64,000 bases of DNA from Micrococcales bacterium 73-13. GTDB lineage: Bacteria; Actinomycetota; Actinomycetes; Actinomycetales; Microbacteriaceae. The notes beneath the pieces were generated by a model. The model had not been told where the DNA came from. It saw only the letters and a program-made list of their open reading frames with translations, and searched no databases. The stretch lies in NCBI GenBank assembly GCA_001898855.1, contig MKVN01000029.1, positions 1,451 through 65,450 on the forward strand. The letters run 5' to 3'. Of this stretch, positions 27,115 through 40,446 are shown in pieces. The translations under genes were made by a program, and so were the position numbers. Each line of letters starts with the position of its first letter. Position 1 is the stretch's first letter.

Positions 27115-28848
27115 ATGACGACGACGCGGGCTGCGCAGACGACGTCGACGACGAGGGCGGCCGAGCGCCGGCTGCGCAAGGGCAGCACGGTGGTGCGCTG
27201 GATCACCACCACCGACCACAAGGTCATCGGCCATCTGTACCTCATCACATCGTTCGTGTTCTTCCTGATCGGCGGCGTGATGGCGCTGCTCATCCGCGCG
27301 CAGCTCGCGGCGCCCGGCCTGGACCTCATCCAGACCGGGGAGCAGTACAACCAGCTGTTCACGATGCACGGCACGATCATGCTGCTGATGTTCGCGACCC
27401 CGCTGTTCGCCGGCTTCGCGAACGCGATCATGCCGCTGCAGATCGGGGCGCCGGACGTCGCGTTCCCCCGGCTGAACGCGCTGGCCTACTGGCTGTTCCT
27501 GTTCGGCTCGCTGATCGCGGTCGGCGGCTTCCTGACGCCGCAGGGTGCCGCCTCGTTCGGCTGGACCGCCTACGTCCCGCTCTCCGACGGCGTCTCGGCG
27601 CCCGGTCTCGGCGGCAACCTCTGGGTGTTCGGCCTCGGCCTCTCCGGCTTCGGCACGATCCTCGGCGCGGTGAACTTCATCACGACGATCATCACGCTGC
27701 GAGCGCCGGGGATGACGATGTGGCGGCTGCCGATCTTCGTCTGGAACACGCTGATCACCTCGCTGCTGGTACTGCTCGCGTTCCCCGTCCTCGCCGCGGC
27801 GCTGCTCGCGCTCGGCGTCGACCGCGTGTTCGGCGGCCAGATCTACAACGCCGACGCGGGCGGGCCCATCCTGTTCCAGCACCTGTTCTGGTTCTTCGGC
27901 CATCCCGAGGTGTACATCATCGCGCTGCCGTTCTTCGGCATCGTCTCCGAGATCCTGCCGGTCTTCAGCAGGAAGCCGATCTTCGGCTACAAGTCGCTCG
28001 TCTTCGCCACGATCGCGATCGCCGCGCTCTCCACGACGGTGTGGGCGCATCACATGTACGTCACCGGCTCCGTCCTGCTGCCGTTCTTCGCCCTGATGAC
28101 GATGCTCATCGCCGTGCCCACCGGCGTGAAGATCTTCAACTGGGTGGCGACGATGTGGAGGGGGTCGGTGACCTTCGAAGCTCCCCTGGTCTGGGTCATC
28201 GGCTTCCTCGTGACGTTCGTCTTCGGGGGACTGACTGGGGTCATCCTCGCCTCGCCGCCCCTGGACTTCCACATCTCGGACACCTACTTCGTGGTGGCGC
28301 ACTTCCACTACGTGGTGTTCGGCACCGTGGTGTTCGCGATGTTCGCCGGCTTCTACTTCTGGTGGCCGAAGCTGACCGGCCGGATGCTCGACGACCGGCT
28401 GGGCAAGGTGCACTTCTGGCTGCTGTTCATCGGCTTCCACATGACCTTCCTGATCCAGCACTGGGCCGGGGTGATGGGCATGCCTCGGCGCTACCGCTCG
28501 TACCTGGAGACGGACGGGCTGGGCTGGATGAACGCGCTGTCGACCGCGGGCGCCGCGATCCTCGCGATCTCGATGCTGCCGTTCTTCTACAACGTGTGGA
28601 TCACCTGGCGCCGCGCGCCCAGGGTCACGGTCGACGACCCGTGGGGCACCGGCCGCTCGCTGGAGTGGGCGACGAGCTGCCCGCCGCCGCGGCACAACTT
28701 CACCTCGATCCCGCGGATCCGGTCCGAGTCCCCGGCGTGGGACCTGCACCATCCCCTCCCGTCCGCGCAGGTCCAGTTCGGGCTCGGCCCGGGCAAGGAC
28801 GCTCCGGATCGGCCGGTGGTGGACGTCGCGGACGACGAGGTGCGCTGA
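27115..28848 (+). CDS. ctaD: Cytochrome c oxidase (aa3-type) subunit I, orphan copy
   Basis: A 577-residue haem-copper oxidase subunit I with twelve membrane helices. Haem a, haem a3 and CuB ligands are visible: [31 protein letters not shown] (His-Pro-Glu-Val-Tyr with the cross-link Tyr), WAHHMYVTG and [11 protein letters not shown]. It is therefore catalytically intact. No genes for subunits II, III, cytochrome c or haem A synthesis are nearby; instead it sits among small proteins that share its promoter motif. It may replace the housekeeping subunit under stress or starvation; that role is inferred. Confidence 0.95.
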   Translation: MTTTRAAQTTSTTRAAERRLRKGSTVVRWITTTDHKVIGHLYLITSFVFFLIGGVMALLIRAQLAAPGLDLIQTGEQYNQLFTMHGTIMLLMFATPLFAGFANAIMPLQIGAPDVAFPRLNALAYWLFLFGSLIAVGGFLTPQGAASFGWTAYVPLSDGVSAPGLGGNLWVFGLGLSGFGTILGAVNFITTIITLRAPGMTMWRLPIFVWNTLITSLLVLLAFPVLAAALLALGVDRVFGGQIYNADAGGPILFQHLFWFFGHPEVYIIALPFFGIVSEILPVFSRKPIFGYKSLVFATIAIAALSTTVWAHHMYVTGSVLLPFFALMTMLIAVPTGVKIFNWVATMWRGSVTFEAPLVWVIGFLVTFVFGGLTGVILASPPLDFHISDTYFVVAHFHYVVFGTVVFAMFAGFYFWWPKLTGRMLDDRLGKVHFWLLFIGFHMTFLIQHWAGVMGMPRRYRSYLETDGLGWMNALSTAGAAILAISMLPFFYNVWITWRRAPRVTVDDPWGTGRSLEWATSCPPPRHNFTSIPRIRSESPAWDLHHPLPSAQVQFGLGPGKDAPDRPVVDVADDEVR

Positions 28849-28854
28849 GGGCCC

Positions 28855-29094
28855 TCAGAGGCCGCCCGGGTCGAGGGCGTCGAGGACGTCGTCCTCCTCG
28901 ACGACCTGCTCGTCGTCCTCGTCGTCGTCCGCGAGGACCCAGTCGGTCTCCATGTCGTCGACCTCGGTCTCGTCGTGGTCGGGACCCTCGACCGGCTGAT
29001 CCTGGCGGTGGTGCTGCCGGTCCGCGTCGAGGCTCGGCCCTCCGCCGCCGGGCTCGAGCTCCGGTTCGGTCGGGGTGGGCATGCGGTCGTCCAT
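28855..29094 (-). CDS. Small highly acidic protein, unknown
   Basis: A 79-residue, very acidic protein beginning MDDRMPTPTEPELEPGGGG, with the second half dominated by Asp and Glu runs (WVLADDDEDDEQVVEEDDVLDALD). It is probably disordered. ATG 29094 has GAGGAG correctly spaced; an ATG 33 nt upstream lacks a ribosome site. It converges with ctaD, with only 6 nt between stops. Function unknown; the shared-motif promoter lies 37 nt upstream. Confidence 0.7.
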   Translation of the reverse strand: MDDRMPTPTEPELEPGGGGPSLDADRQHHRQDQPVEGPDHDETEVDDMETDWVLADDDEDDEQVVEEDDVLDALDPGGL

Positions 29095-29130
29095 GGTTCG
29101 TCTCCTCGGTGCTCGATGTGCGTCCATACG

Positions 29131-29168
29131 AGCCTGACGGCCGGCGGCCCGGCCGGGCAGGGGCTTGA
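29131..29168 (-). promoter_or_regulatory. Shared-motif promoter (copy 5): TCAAGCCCC ... CAGGCT
   Basis: Minus-strand TCAAGCCCCT begins at 29168 and CAGGCT occupies 29136-29131, offset 32 nt, upstream of the acidic protein gene. Confidence 0.7.
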
Positions 29169-29225
29169 CATCCCCGGTCCCGGGGGCTCCCCTCCCTCGC
29201 CCGGCTCGCGGAGCGGGTCCGCGGC

Positions 29226-29393
29226 TCAGGTGGTGGTGCGGCGCCCGGTGATGAGCCGGAGCAGGAACATGATGATCGCGATGACGCCGAGGACGATCGC
29301 GACCCAGATGAGCCAGTTCGCGGCGGCCCAGAGTCCGCCGGTGATCGCGAGCCCGATCGCGATGATGAAGATGATGATCGCAGCGAGGGTCAT
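29226..29393 (-). CDS. 55-residue two-helix membrane protein
   Basis: ATG at 29393 opens a 55-codon gene with an AAAGGGA ribosome site 6 nt upstream. The product has two membrane helices (TLAAIIIFIIAIGLAITGGL and NWLIWVAIVLGVIAIIMFLL) and a basic end RRTTT. Small two-helix proteins of this kind often accompany stress-resistance membrane genes in actinobacteria. The shared-motif promoter lies 43 nt upstream, which supports the call. Function unknown. Confidence 0.75.
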   Translation of the reverse strand: MTLAAIIIFIIAIGLAITGGLWAAANWLIWVAIVLGVIAIIMFLLRLITGRRTTT

Positions 29394-29435
29394 GACATCC
29401 CTTTCCGCCCCCGGTCCCGGCCGACGGCGCCCGTC

Positions 29436-29473
29436 ACGCTACCGATGCCGGTGGCGCCGGCGCAGGGGGTTGA
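29436..29473 (-). promoter_or_regulatory. Shared-motif promoter (copy 6): TCAACCCCC ... TAGCGT
   Basis: Minus-strand TCAACCCCCT begins at 29473 and TAGCGT occupies 29441-29436, offset 32 nt, upstream of the two-helix protein gene. Confidence 0.7.
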
Positions 29474-29500
29474 CGCCCGGCTCGCGGGGGTGGTACCCGG

Positions 29501-30019
29501 CTACTCGCCGTCGCGGCCGGCGCGGCGCAGCCGCCGCTGCACCCGCGCCGGCAGCAGCACCCAGAGCGCCGCGATGACGAGGACCGCGGCGATCGCGGCG
29601 AGCACCCCGGCGAGCAGTCCGCTGACCAGCTCGACGACGAGCAGCATGATCCCCGCGAGCGTGACGCCGACGCCGATGAGCGCCGCCGTGGCGAACCGGC
29701 CGCCCAGGGCCACGAGCGACTCCTTCGCCTTCATGCGGAAGAGCCGGCGGTGCAGCAGGACGGGCGTGAGGCCGACGATGGTGGTCGCGACGGCGACCGC
29801 GACCAGCGAGAGGTAGATCCCGTGCGCGACCGGGGGCAGATCCTCGAACCTCGGCTGGAAGGCGGCGGCGAGGAGGAAGCCGGTGATGATCTGGCTGCCG
29901 GCCTGGATGACGCGGAGCTCCTGCAGGATGTCCGTCCATTCCCGGTTCCGGCGCTCGCGCACGGTCTCCGACGGCTCGGTCGACTGCTCCGGCTCGGCGG
30001 CGTGCTTCGCTTCGCTCAC
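29501..30019 (-). CDS. DUF6328-family membrane protein
   Basis: A 172-residue protein with a charged cytoplasmic N-terminus (about 1-35) and four membrane helices. The block RNREWTDILQELRVIQAGSQIITGFLL followed by FQPRFEDLP is characteristic of DUF6328 proteins; function unknown. GTG start at 30019 with a TAGACC box 6 nt upstream and no Shine-Dalgarno. Confidence 0.85.
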   Translation of the reverse strand: MSEAKHAAEPEQSTEPSETVRERRNREWTDILQELRVIQAGSQIITGFLLAAAFQPRFEDLPPVAHGIYLSLVAVAVATTIVGLTPVLLHRRLFRMKAKESLVALGGRFATAALIGVGVTLAGIMLLVVELVSGLLAGVLAAIAAVLVIAALWVLLPARVQRRLRRAGRDGE

Positions 30020-30025
30020 AGCAGG

Positions 30026-30054
30026 GGTCTAGCACGGGCCTCGGGGGGTGGCAA
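30026..30054 (-). promoter_or_regulatory. Vegetative-type promoter of the DUF6328 gene
   Basis: TTGCCA at 30054-30049, a 17-nt spacer and TAGACC at 30031-30026. The -10 ends 6 nt before the GTG, so transcription should begin at the start codon. It lacks the TCAAGCCC motif of its neighbours. Confidence 0.65.
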
Positions 30055-30132
30055 GCCCGTGCCGCGGCGCACTCGCTACGGCCGGAGGAGATCAACGAGG
30101 ACAGCTGCTCCGGCTGCTCGGCTGACGCCCGC

Positions 30133-30163
30133 TTGACCTTGACGTAGCGTCAACCCGTACCGT
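30133..30163 (+). promoter_or_regulatory. MerR-type promoter/operator with 19-bp spacer
   Basis: TTGACC (30133-30138) and TACCGT (30158-30163) are separated by exactly 19 bp, the overlong spacer that MerR proteins untwist. The perfect dyad TTGACG-TAG-CGTCAA at 30139-30153 lies inside the spacer. This is the expected autoregulatory site of the following gene. Confidence 0.85.
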
Positions 30164-30194
30164 CGATCCCGGCGGCGGAGGAAGCGAGGCGGGC

Positions 30195-32391
<2,197 letters not shown>

Positions 32392-32610
32392 GCCGGAGAC
32401 CGAGGCTTGCGCGGCCGGGCTCGACCGCAGGTCAGGGTCGAGCAGCCGGCGCAGCCGGCGTGTCGAGATCCGGGCGCCGCCGGACCGACGAGGGTCCCTG
32501 ATCAGGCCAGGAGCCTGCCGACGATCACGATGCGCGGATCGGGCGGGGAATGTTATTCTCGAAAACAGACGGTCGTCAAAATATCGCCGTATCTGTTCGG
32601 GAGGTTCATC
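32392..32610. other. Intergenic region with hairpin and AT-rich promoter stretch; left edge of the catabolic locus
   Basis: A GC-rich hairpin, GCTCGACC at 32419-32426 pairing with GGTCGAGC at 32436-32443, lies 28 nt after gdhA and may end its transcript. From about 32548 the sequence turns AT-rich (TGTTATTCTCGAAAAC, then GTCAAAATATC), unlike the surrounding core, and probably contains the cupin promoter (TTATTCT as -10). No gene, integrase fragment or tRNA remnant is seen. Confidence 0.55.
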
Positions 32611-33060
32611 ATGGTCGCCGGAAGCCAGCCGCAGGGCAGCGATCTCAAGCGGATCAGCGTGCAGCGCGGAGATGCGTTGCCGCTGGCCCCCGGTCAGACC
32701 TCGAAAGCGCTGCGCTACTCGGGCGTCGCGGTCGAGAACACCGACGTCGTCGGCCTGTGGTTCGGCCGGGTGCACACCGCGGTCGGCGAGCACTCCGATC
32801 CGCACCACCACGGGGAGGCGGAGACCGGCGGCTTCGTGCTGCAGGGCCGCGGCTACATCCGCTTCGGCGAGCGCTACGGCGAGATCATCTACTTCGAAGA
32901 GGGCGACTTCGTCTATGTGCCGCCCTTCGTGCCGCATATCGAGGGTAATGCGAGCCGCTCCGAGGAGCTGATCTGGCTGACGACGCGCACCCCGGACAAC
33001 ATCGTCGTCAACCTCGCGGATCAGGATGTGGTCGAGCTCGAGCTCGACTACGTCGACTGA
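32611..33060 (+). CDS. Cupin-domain protein
   Basis: A 149-residue single-domain cupin. Metal-binding motif 1 is GEHSDPHHHGEAETGGFVL and motif 2 is FEEGDFVYVPPFVPHIEGN, so all usual His/Glu ligands are present. It could be a small dioxygenase, isomerase or binding protein acting on a pathway intermediate. ATG 32611 has GGGAGG upstream. It converges with ridA, overlapping its 3' end by 13 nt. First gene of the accessory locus. Confidence 0.82.
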   Translation: MVAGSQPQGSDLKRISVQRGDALPLAPGQTSKALRYSGVAVENTDVVGLWFGRVHTAVGEHSDPHHHGEAETGGFVLQGRGYIRFGERYGEIIYFEEGDFVYVPPFVPHIEGNASRSEELIWLTTRTPDNIVVNLADQDVVELELDYVD

Positions 33061-33446
33061 AGGCAGGCGACCGCCTGGATCTCGATCAGGGCCTCCGGCT
33101 GCCATAGCCGTGTGACGCCGATGCCGGCCATCGCCGGATACTCGGTGCCGGCGAGCTCGCGCCAGATGCGCCCGATCTCGCGACCGTGGCGTCGGTAGTC
33201 ATCGACGTCGGTGAGGTAGATGGTGACGTCGACGAGATCGGCGGGTGCTCCTCCGGCGGCGCGCAGCGTCGTCAGGACGTTGCCGAAGGCGCGCGCGAAC
33301 TGCTCGACGATGCCCCCTGGCACGATCTCGCCGTGCTGGTCCAGCGCGGTCTGGCCGCCGAGGTACACGAAGGAGTCCGCCACGACGCCGTGGGCGAAGC
33401 CGATCGGCTCGGCGAGCTCCGGTGGGTTGACGATCCTCCGCGGCAC
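33048..33446 (-). CDS. RidA-family enamine/imine deaminase (catabolic copy)
   Basis: A 132-residue RidA/YjgF protein. Typical blocks are RIVNPPELAEPIGFAHGVV, YLGGQTALDQHGEIVPG, and YPAMAGIGVTRLWQPEALIEIQAVA with the conserved Arg. RidA enzymes hydrolyse reactive enamines and imines. GTG 33446 has GGAGGA 5 nt upstream; the longer open frame crosses the divergent promoter and is rejected. In this locus it could hydrolyse the enamine formed by an aminoaryl-CoA monooxygenase/reductase. A second, unrelated RidA sits at 54062. Confidence 0.88.
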   Translation of the reverse strand: MPRRIVNPPELAEPIGFAHGVVADSFVYLGGQTALDQHGEIVPGGIVEQFARAFGNVLTTLRAAGGAPADLVDVTIYLTDVDDYRRHGREIGRIWRELAGTEYPAMAGIGVTRLWQPEALIEIQAVACLQST

Positions 33447-33473
33447 GGCGTCCTCCGTAGTATTTATGTTGAT

Positions 33474-33493
33474 CTTGTGACGAACGTCGCAAG
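33474..33493. promoter_or_regulatory. Operator-like dyad between divergent ridA and tesB
   Basis: CTTGTGACG-AA-CGTCGCAAG is a near-perfect 20-bp palindrome (8 of 9 pairs) centred in the 94-base divergent promoter region. AGTATT at 33459-33464 and AATACT at 33499-33504 flank it. It is a candidate binding site for the PaaX-family regulator or another repressor. Confidence 0.5.
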
Positions 33494-33540
33494 ACTGTAA
33501 TACTGATTCTATCGCGTCGGATCGTCGGATAGGAGACCGC

Positions 33541-34422
33541 ATGACAGGGGAGCGTCTGCGCTCCGGGCCGACCTCCGAGATGCTCCTGGACGCTCTCGAG
33601 CTCGCCGAGGTCGATCCGCTGCTCCTTGATCGCGCCTACACGGCGGTGCCGCAATACGTCCCGTGGCCCAAGGCCTACGGCGGCGACACCGTGGCGCAGG
33701 CGGCCGCGGCCGCGATGCGCACGGTCGGCGAGGACCGGAGCCTGCACTCCCTGCACGGCTCGTTCCTGCGCCCCGTCGAGGTCGGCGTGCCGGTGCGCTA
33801 CGAGGTCGAGCTGCTGCGCGACGGCCGCGGCTTCTCGACGCGGAGCGTGCGCGGCATCCAGACGGAGCAGTGCGTCTTCGTCGGCACCGCCTCCTTCCAG
33901 GTCCCCGAGGAGGGGCCGGGCTATGCGCCAGAGATGCCGCGAGTCCCCGGGCCCGAGGAGCTGCCCTCTGCTGCCGAGCGGCTCGCCGGGGTCGAAGGAG
34001 CGGCGGCGGCCTACTGGTCCTCCGGCCGCAGCTTCGACCACCGGCACCTCCCCGGTCCGCTCTACATCCGGATCGAAGGGGGCGTCCAACCGCATCAGGC
34101 CGTGTGGATCCGCGCCTTCGAGGCGCTCCCGGACGAGCCGCGATTGCATCAGGCCGCACTCGCCTATGTCTGCGACTACACGATCCTCGAGCCCTCGCTG
34201 CGGGCGCTGGGCCTGCATTGGTCCTCGCCGGGGCTCATGACGGCGAGTCTTGATCACGGGATGTGGTTCCACCGTGCCGCCAGAGTCGACGACTGGCTGC
34301 TGTACGCCCAGGAGTCGGCCGGCGTGCAGTCGGCCCGTGGGCTGAGCATCGGCCGCTTCTTCAGCCGCGGCGGCGAGCTGGTCGCGACGGTGGCCCAGGA
34401 GGGCCTCCTACGCCTGCGGTGA
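33541..34422 (+). CDS. Acyl-CoA thioesterase II (TesB-like)
   Basis: A 293-residue double-hotdog thioesterase. The first hotdog carries YGGDTVAQAAAAAMRTV and SLHGSFLRPVEVGVPVRYEV; the second has CDYTILEPSLRALG, SLDHGMWFHRAARVDDWLLYAQES with the catalytic Asp region, and GRFFSRGGELVATVAQEGLLR. It hydrolyses acyl- or aryl-CoA, here perhaps releasing CoA from dead-end intermediates. It is the first gene of the long operon that continues through the ligase, monooxygenase and ABC transporter. Confidence 0.9.
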   Translation: MTGERLRSGPTSEMLLDALELAEVDPLLLDRAYTAVPQYVPWPKAYGGDTVAQAAAAAMRTVGEDRSLHSLHGSFLRPVEVGVPVRYEVELLRDGRGFSTRSVRGIQTEQCVFVGTASFQVPEEGPGYAPEMPRVPGPEELPSAAERLAGVEGAAAAYWSSGRSFDHRHLPGPLYIRIEGGVQPHQAVWIRAFEALPDEPRLHQAALAYVCDYTILEPSLRALGLHWSSPGLMTASLDHGMWFHRAARVDDWLLYAQESAGVQSARGLSIGRFFSRGGELVATVAQEGLLRLR

Positions 34423-34450
34423 TCTCGCCTCGATCGAAAGGATGCCCCCG

Positions 34451-36131
34451 ATGTCACTGACGCCATCGGCGCACGCCGACACCTTCGCACGCGACAACCT
34501 GCCCCCGAAGGAGCTCTGGCCGAAGCTGGAGTTCCCGCTGCCCGAGCTCCGATATCCGGAGCGCCTGAACGCCGCGGCGGCACTGCTCGACGAGACGATC
34601 GAGCGCCTGGGCGCCGATCGCATCGCGATCCGGATGCTCTCGCCCGGCTCTGACGACGGCCCGGCGCGCGACGGCGAGACCTGGACCTACGGCGAGCTGC
34701 GGCGGCGGGTCGACCGTCTCGCCCGGCTGCTCGTCGAAGACCACGGACTGCTGCCCGGCAACCGGGTCCTGTTGCGGATCCCCAACAACCCCTGGGTCAT
34801 CGCCTGCTGGCTCGCCGTCGTGAAGGCGGGCGGCGTGGTGGTGACGACGATGGTCGCCTGGCGCGGTGCCGAGCTGCAGAAGGTGGCCGATCGCGTCCGG
34901 CCCCGCATCGTGATCGTCGACCACCGATTCCGGGAGGAGCTGAAGGGGCTCGCTGAGCCGGGGACGCGCGTGCTGGTCCTCGGCGGAGCGGACGACGAGG
35001 TGATCGGCGCCTCCGCTGCGAAGCGGGACGGGTTCGAGGCCGTAGGCACGGCGGCCGACGATGTCGCCCTGCTCGGCCCCACCTCCGGCACCACCGGCCA
35101 GCCGAAGATCACTATGCACTTCCATCGCGATGTCCTCGCGCTGGCCGACACCTTCGCGCGCCATGTGCTGCGTTTCGAGCCCGACGACGTCGTGGCGGGA
35201 TCGCCGCCCATCGCCTTCACCTTCGGCCTCGGCGGGCTCATGGTCTTTCCCCTCCGCTTCGGCGCTTCGGTGGTCCTCATGGAGCGGTCCAGCCCCGCCG
35301 CGCTCGCGGACGCGGTGGAGAGGTTCGGCGTCACGGTGCTCTTCACCGCGCCCACCGGATACCGGGCGATGCTGAGCGAGGGGCGGGCCGAGTCGCTGCG
35401 CCGGCTTCGGATCGGCGTCTCCGCCGGCGAGCATCTGCCTGCCTCGACCTGGCGGGCGGTCGAGCAGGCGAGCGGTCTCCGGCTGGTGGACGGGATCGGC
35501 GCCACCGAGATGCTGCACGTCTTCATCTCCGCGAGCGGGGAGGAGATCCGTCCCGGATCCACGGGTCGAGCGGTCCCCGGCTTCCGCGCCGCGATCCTCG
35601 ACGAGGAGGGCAGGCGACTGCCCCCGGGCACGCCGGGGCGCCTCGCCGTGGTGGGCCCCGTCGGCTGTCGCTATCTCGACGACGAGCGCCAGTCGTCGTA
35701 TGTGCAGCACGGCTGGAACATCACCGGTGACACCTATCACATGGACGAGGACGGGTATTTCCATTACCACGCCCGCTCGGACGACATGATCGTCGCCTCG
35801 GGATACAACGTCGCCGGCCCGGAGGTCGAGGCGGCGATCGACGCGCATCCCGCCGTGGCGGAGTCCTGCGTGGTCGGTCGGCCGGACCCCGAGAAGGGCG
35901 CCATCGTCAACGCCTTCGTGGTGCTGCACGACGGGACTTCCGCGGACGACGCGACACGCGAGTCGATCCTCGGCCACCTCCGCACGGTCCTGGCCTCCTA
36001 CAAGCTGCCCCGGCGCATCGACTTCGTCGCCTCGCTGCCGCGGAATGCGAGCGGCAAGCTCATGCGCTTCCTGCTGCGCGAGCGCGCCGAGGCCGAAGCG
36101 GCGGCGCAGTACCGGCAGATCGAGCAGCGGC

Positions 36132-36139
<8 letters not shown>
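34451..36139 (+). CDS. Aryl-CoA ligase, 2-aminobenzoate/benzoate-CoA ligase type
   Basis: A 562-residue ANL-superfamily ligase that activates an aromatic acid with ATP and CoA. The AMP motif is GPTSGTTGQPKITMHFHRD; IAFTFGLGGLMVFPLRFG and GIGATEMLHVFISA fit the benzoate/2-aminobenzoate-CoA ligase subgroup; HGWNITGDTYHMDEDG and the C-terminal catalytic NASGKLMRF lysine are intact. ATG 34451 is preferred over 34442 because AAAGGA ends just before the latter. It overlaps the monooxygenase start by 8 nt. Substrate choice (anthranilate, salicylate or benzoate) cannot be fixed by eye. Confidence 0.88.
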
Positions 36140-38557
<2,418 letters not shown>

Positions 38558-38558
<1 letters not shown>

Positions 38559-39559
38559 TGAGGACGGCGACACGCACCTCCGAGGTGGCGACGACCGACG
38601 CCGGACGTCGTCGCCGTCGCCGCGGCCGCTTCCTGCTGCTGCGGCTCCTGCAGGGCGTGCTGACCCTGCTGGTCGTCTCGATCCTGATCTTCGTCGCCAC
38701 GCAGCTCCTGCCGGGCGACGTCGCGCGCGTGATCCTCGGCGACGCCGCGACGCCGGAGCGGCTCGCCGCGCTGCGCGTCCAGCTCGGACTCGACCTGCCC
38801 GTCCATCAGCAGTATCTGAACTGGCTCGGAGGCGTGCTGCGGGGCGACCCGGGCCAGTCGCTCGTCACGGGTCGTCCGGTCCTCGACATGGTCGGCGTGC
38901 GCCTGGTCAACTCGCTGACGCTCGCCGGCGTGGCGATGCTGGTCATGCTGCCGCTCGCGCTGCTGGCAGGCGTGAGCGCGGCGCGGCGGCGGGGCAAGCT
39001 CCTCGACCGGCTCTTCCTCGGCACCTCGATGATCGCGAACGCCACCCCGGAGTTCGTGATCGGCTCGGTGCTCGTCGTGCTGCTCGGCACGACGGTCTGG
39101 CCGATCCTCCCGCCCGTCGCGCTCCTGCCGACCGGACAGAGTCCGCTCATGCACCTGCCCTCGATCGCGCTGCCGGTCCTCACGCTCGTGATCGCCGGCG
39201 GCGCGTACCTCGCGCGGCTGGTCCGGGTGTCATTCATCGATGTGATGAGCAGCGAGTACATCCAGATGGCGAAGCTGAAAGGGCTCTCGGAGCGTCGGAT
39301 CGTCTATCGACACGCCCTCCCGAACGCACTCGGCGCGGTCATCCCCGCGGCCAGCCTCGTCGCCGCGATCACGATCGGCGGGATCGTCGTCGTCGAGTAC
39401 CTCTTCGCCTACCCGGGGATCGGCTCGCTTCTGCTCGAATCGATCAGGTCCCGGGACCTGCCGGTCATCCAGGCGGTCGTGCTCATCATCGCGGCCTCCT
39501 ACTTCATCCTCAACTTCCTCGCGGACACACTCGCGGGGGGACGGGATCGCAGGGCGTGA
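38558..39559 (+). CDS. Peptide/nickel-type ABC transporter permease (DppB-like)
   Basis: A 333-residue inner permease with six membrane helices after a basic N-terminus ([19 protein letters not shown]). The EAA-type coupling loop is LVRVSFIDVMSSEYIQMAKLKG, and GLPVHQQYLNWLGG-like LDLPVHQQYLNWLGG is the family's N-terminal loop. ATG overlaps the monooxygenase TGA by one base. Together with the following permease, ATPase and binding protein it forms an importer for oligopeptides or peptide-like amides. Confidence 0.93.
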
Positions 39560-40446
39560 GCGCCGACATGGACATCCCCTCCGGCTCGCCGACGGCCGGG
39601 CGCGCATCCCGGGCACCCGGCATGGCCCGCCGGTTCCTGCGATCCGGCCAGGTCCGGCTGGGCGTCGGCCTCGTCCTCGCGACGACGGCCTTCGCCCTGC
39701 TCGGCCCGCTGCTGACCCCGTTCGACCCGCTCAGATCCGTCTCGATGGCCTATGCGCCGCCGGATGCGGCGCACCCGCTCGGCACCGACAATCTGGGCCG
39801 GGACGTCCTCTCCCGCCTGATGGCCGGCGGGATCCACCTCGCCTGGATGGCGCCGGCCGCCGCCATCCTCGGCGTCGGCAGCGGCGCGGCCATCGGGATG
39901 ATCGCAGCCTTCCGCGGCGGGATCGTCGACGCCGTGCTGATGCGGACGATGGACGTCCTGCTGGCCTTCCCCGGCATCCTCTTCGCGCTGCTCTTCGTCT
40001 CGATCGTCGGGCCGCAGCCCTGGCTGCTCATCCTGATCACCGCGATCGCGCTGATGCCCGGCTGCGCGCGGGTCATCCGCGGCGCCACCCTTCCCTTCAC
40101 GGCGAGCGAGTTCGTGCTCTGGGGGCGAGCCGTCGGCCTCGCCCCCCGGAGGATCCTCGTCGGCGAGATCCTGCCGAACGTGACCTCGCCTCTGATGGTC
40201 GAGTTCGGGATCCGGCTCATGCTCGCCGTCGGCCTGCTCGCCTCCTTGAGCTTCATCGGCTACGGCATCCAGGCGCCGACGCCGGACTGGGGCCTGATGG
40301 TCAGCGAGAACCGGTCCGGACTGTCGATCCAGCCCCTCGCCGTCGTCGCACCCATCATCTTCATCGTGCTCTACACGGTCGGCGGGAACCTCATCGCCGA
40401 GGGCGCCGCTCGAGTGATCGGCCGCACCGAGGGGAAGGTCCGATGA
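39556..40446 (+). CDS. Peptide/nickel-type ABC transporter permease (DppC-like)
   Basis: A 296-residue permease. An N-terminal helix (about 35-55) is followed by the conserved HPLGTDNLGRDVLSRLMAGG and five further helices; the coupling loop is ASEFVLWGRAVGLAPRRILVGEILPN. GTG at 39556 overlaps the previous stop by 4 nt; ATG 39568 is an alternative. It is expected to pair with the DppB-like subunit. Confidence 0.93.
   Translation: MSADMDIPSGSPTAGRASRAPGMARRFLRSGQVRLGVGLVLATTAFALLGPLLTPFDPLRSVSMAYAPPDAAHPLGTDNLGRDVLSRLMAGGIHLAWMAPAAAILGVGSGAAIGMIAAFRGGIVDAVLMRTMDVLLAFPGILFALLFVSIVGPQPWLLILITAIALMPGCARVIRGATLPFTASEFVLWGRAVGLAPRRILVGEILPNVTSPLMVEFGIRLMLAVGLLASLSFIGYGIQAPTPDWGLMVSENRSGLSIQPLAVVAPIIFIVLYTVGGNLIAEGAARVIGRTEGKVR

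Noticed and set aside
27003-29475. Plus-strand TTGACA/TTGACG sequences at 27003, 29165 and 29470 read as vegetative -35 boxes
   Set aside because: No -10 box lies at the right distance in that direction and two would fire away from genes; on the other strand they are the TCAA(G/C)CCC motif at fixed spacing.
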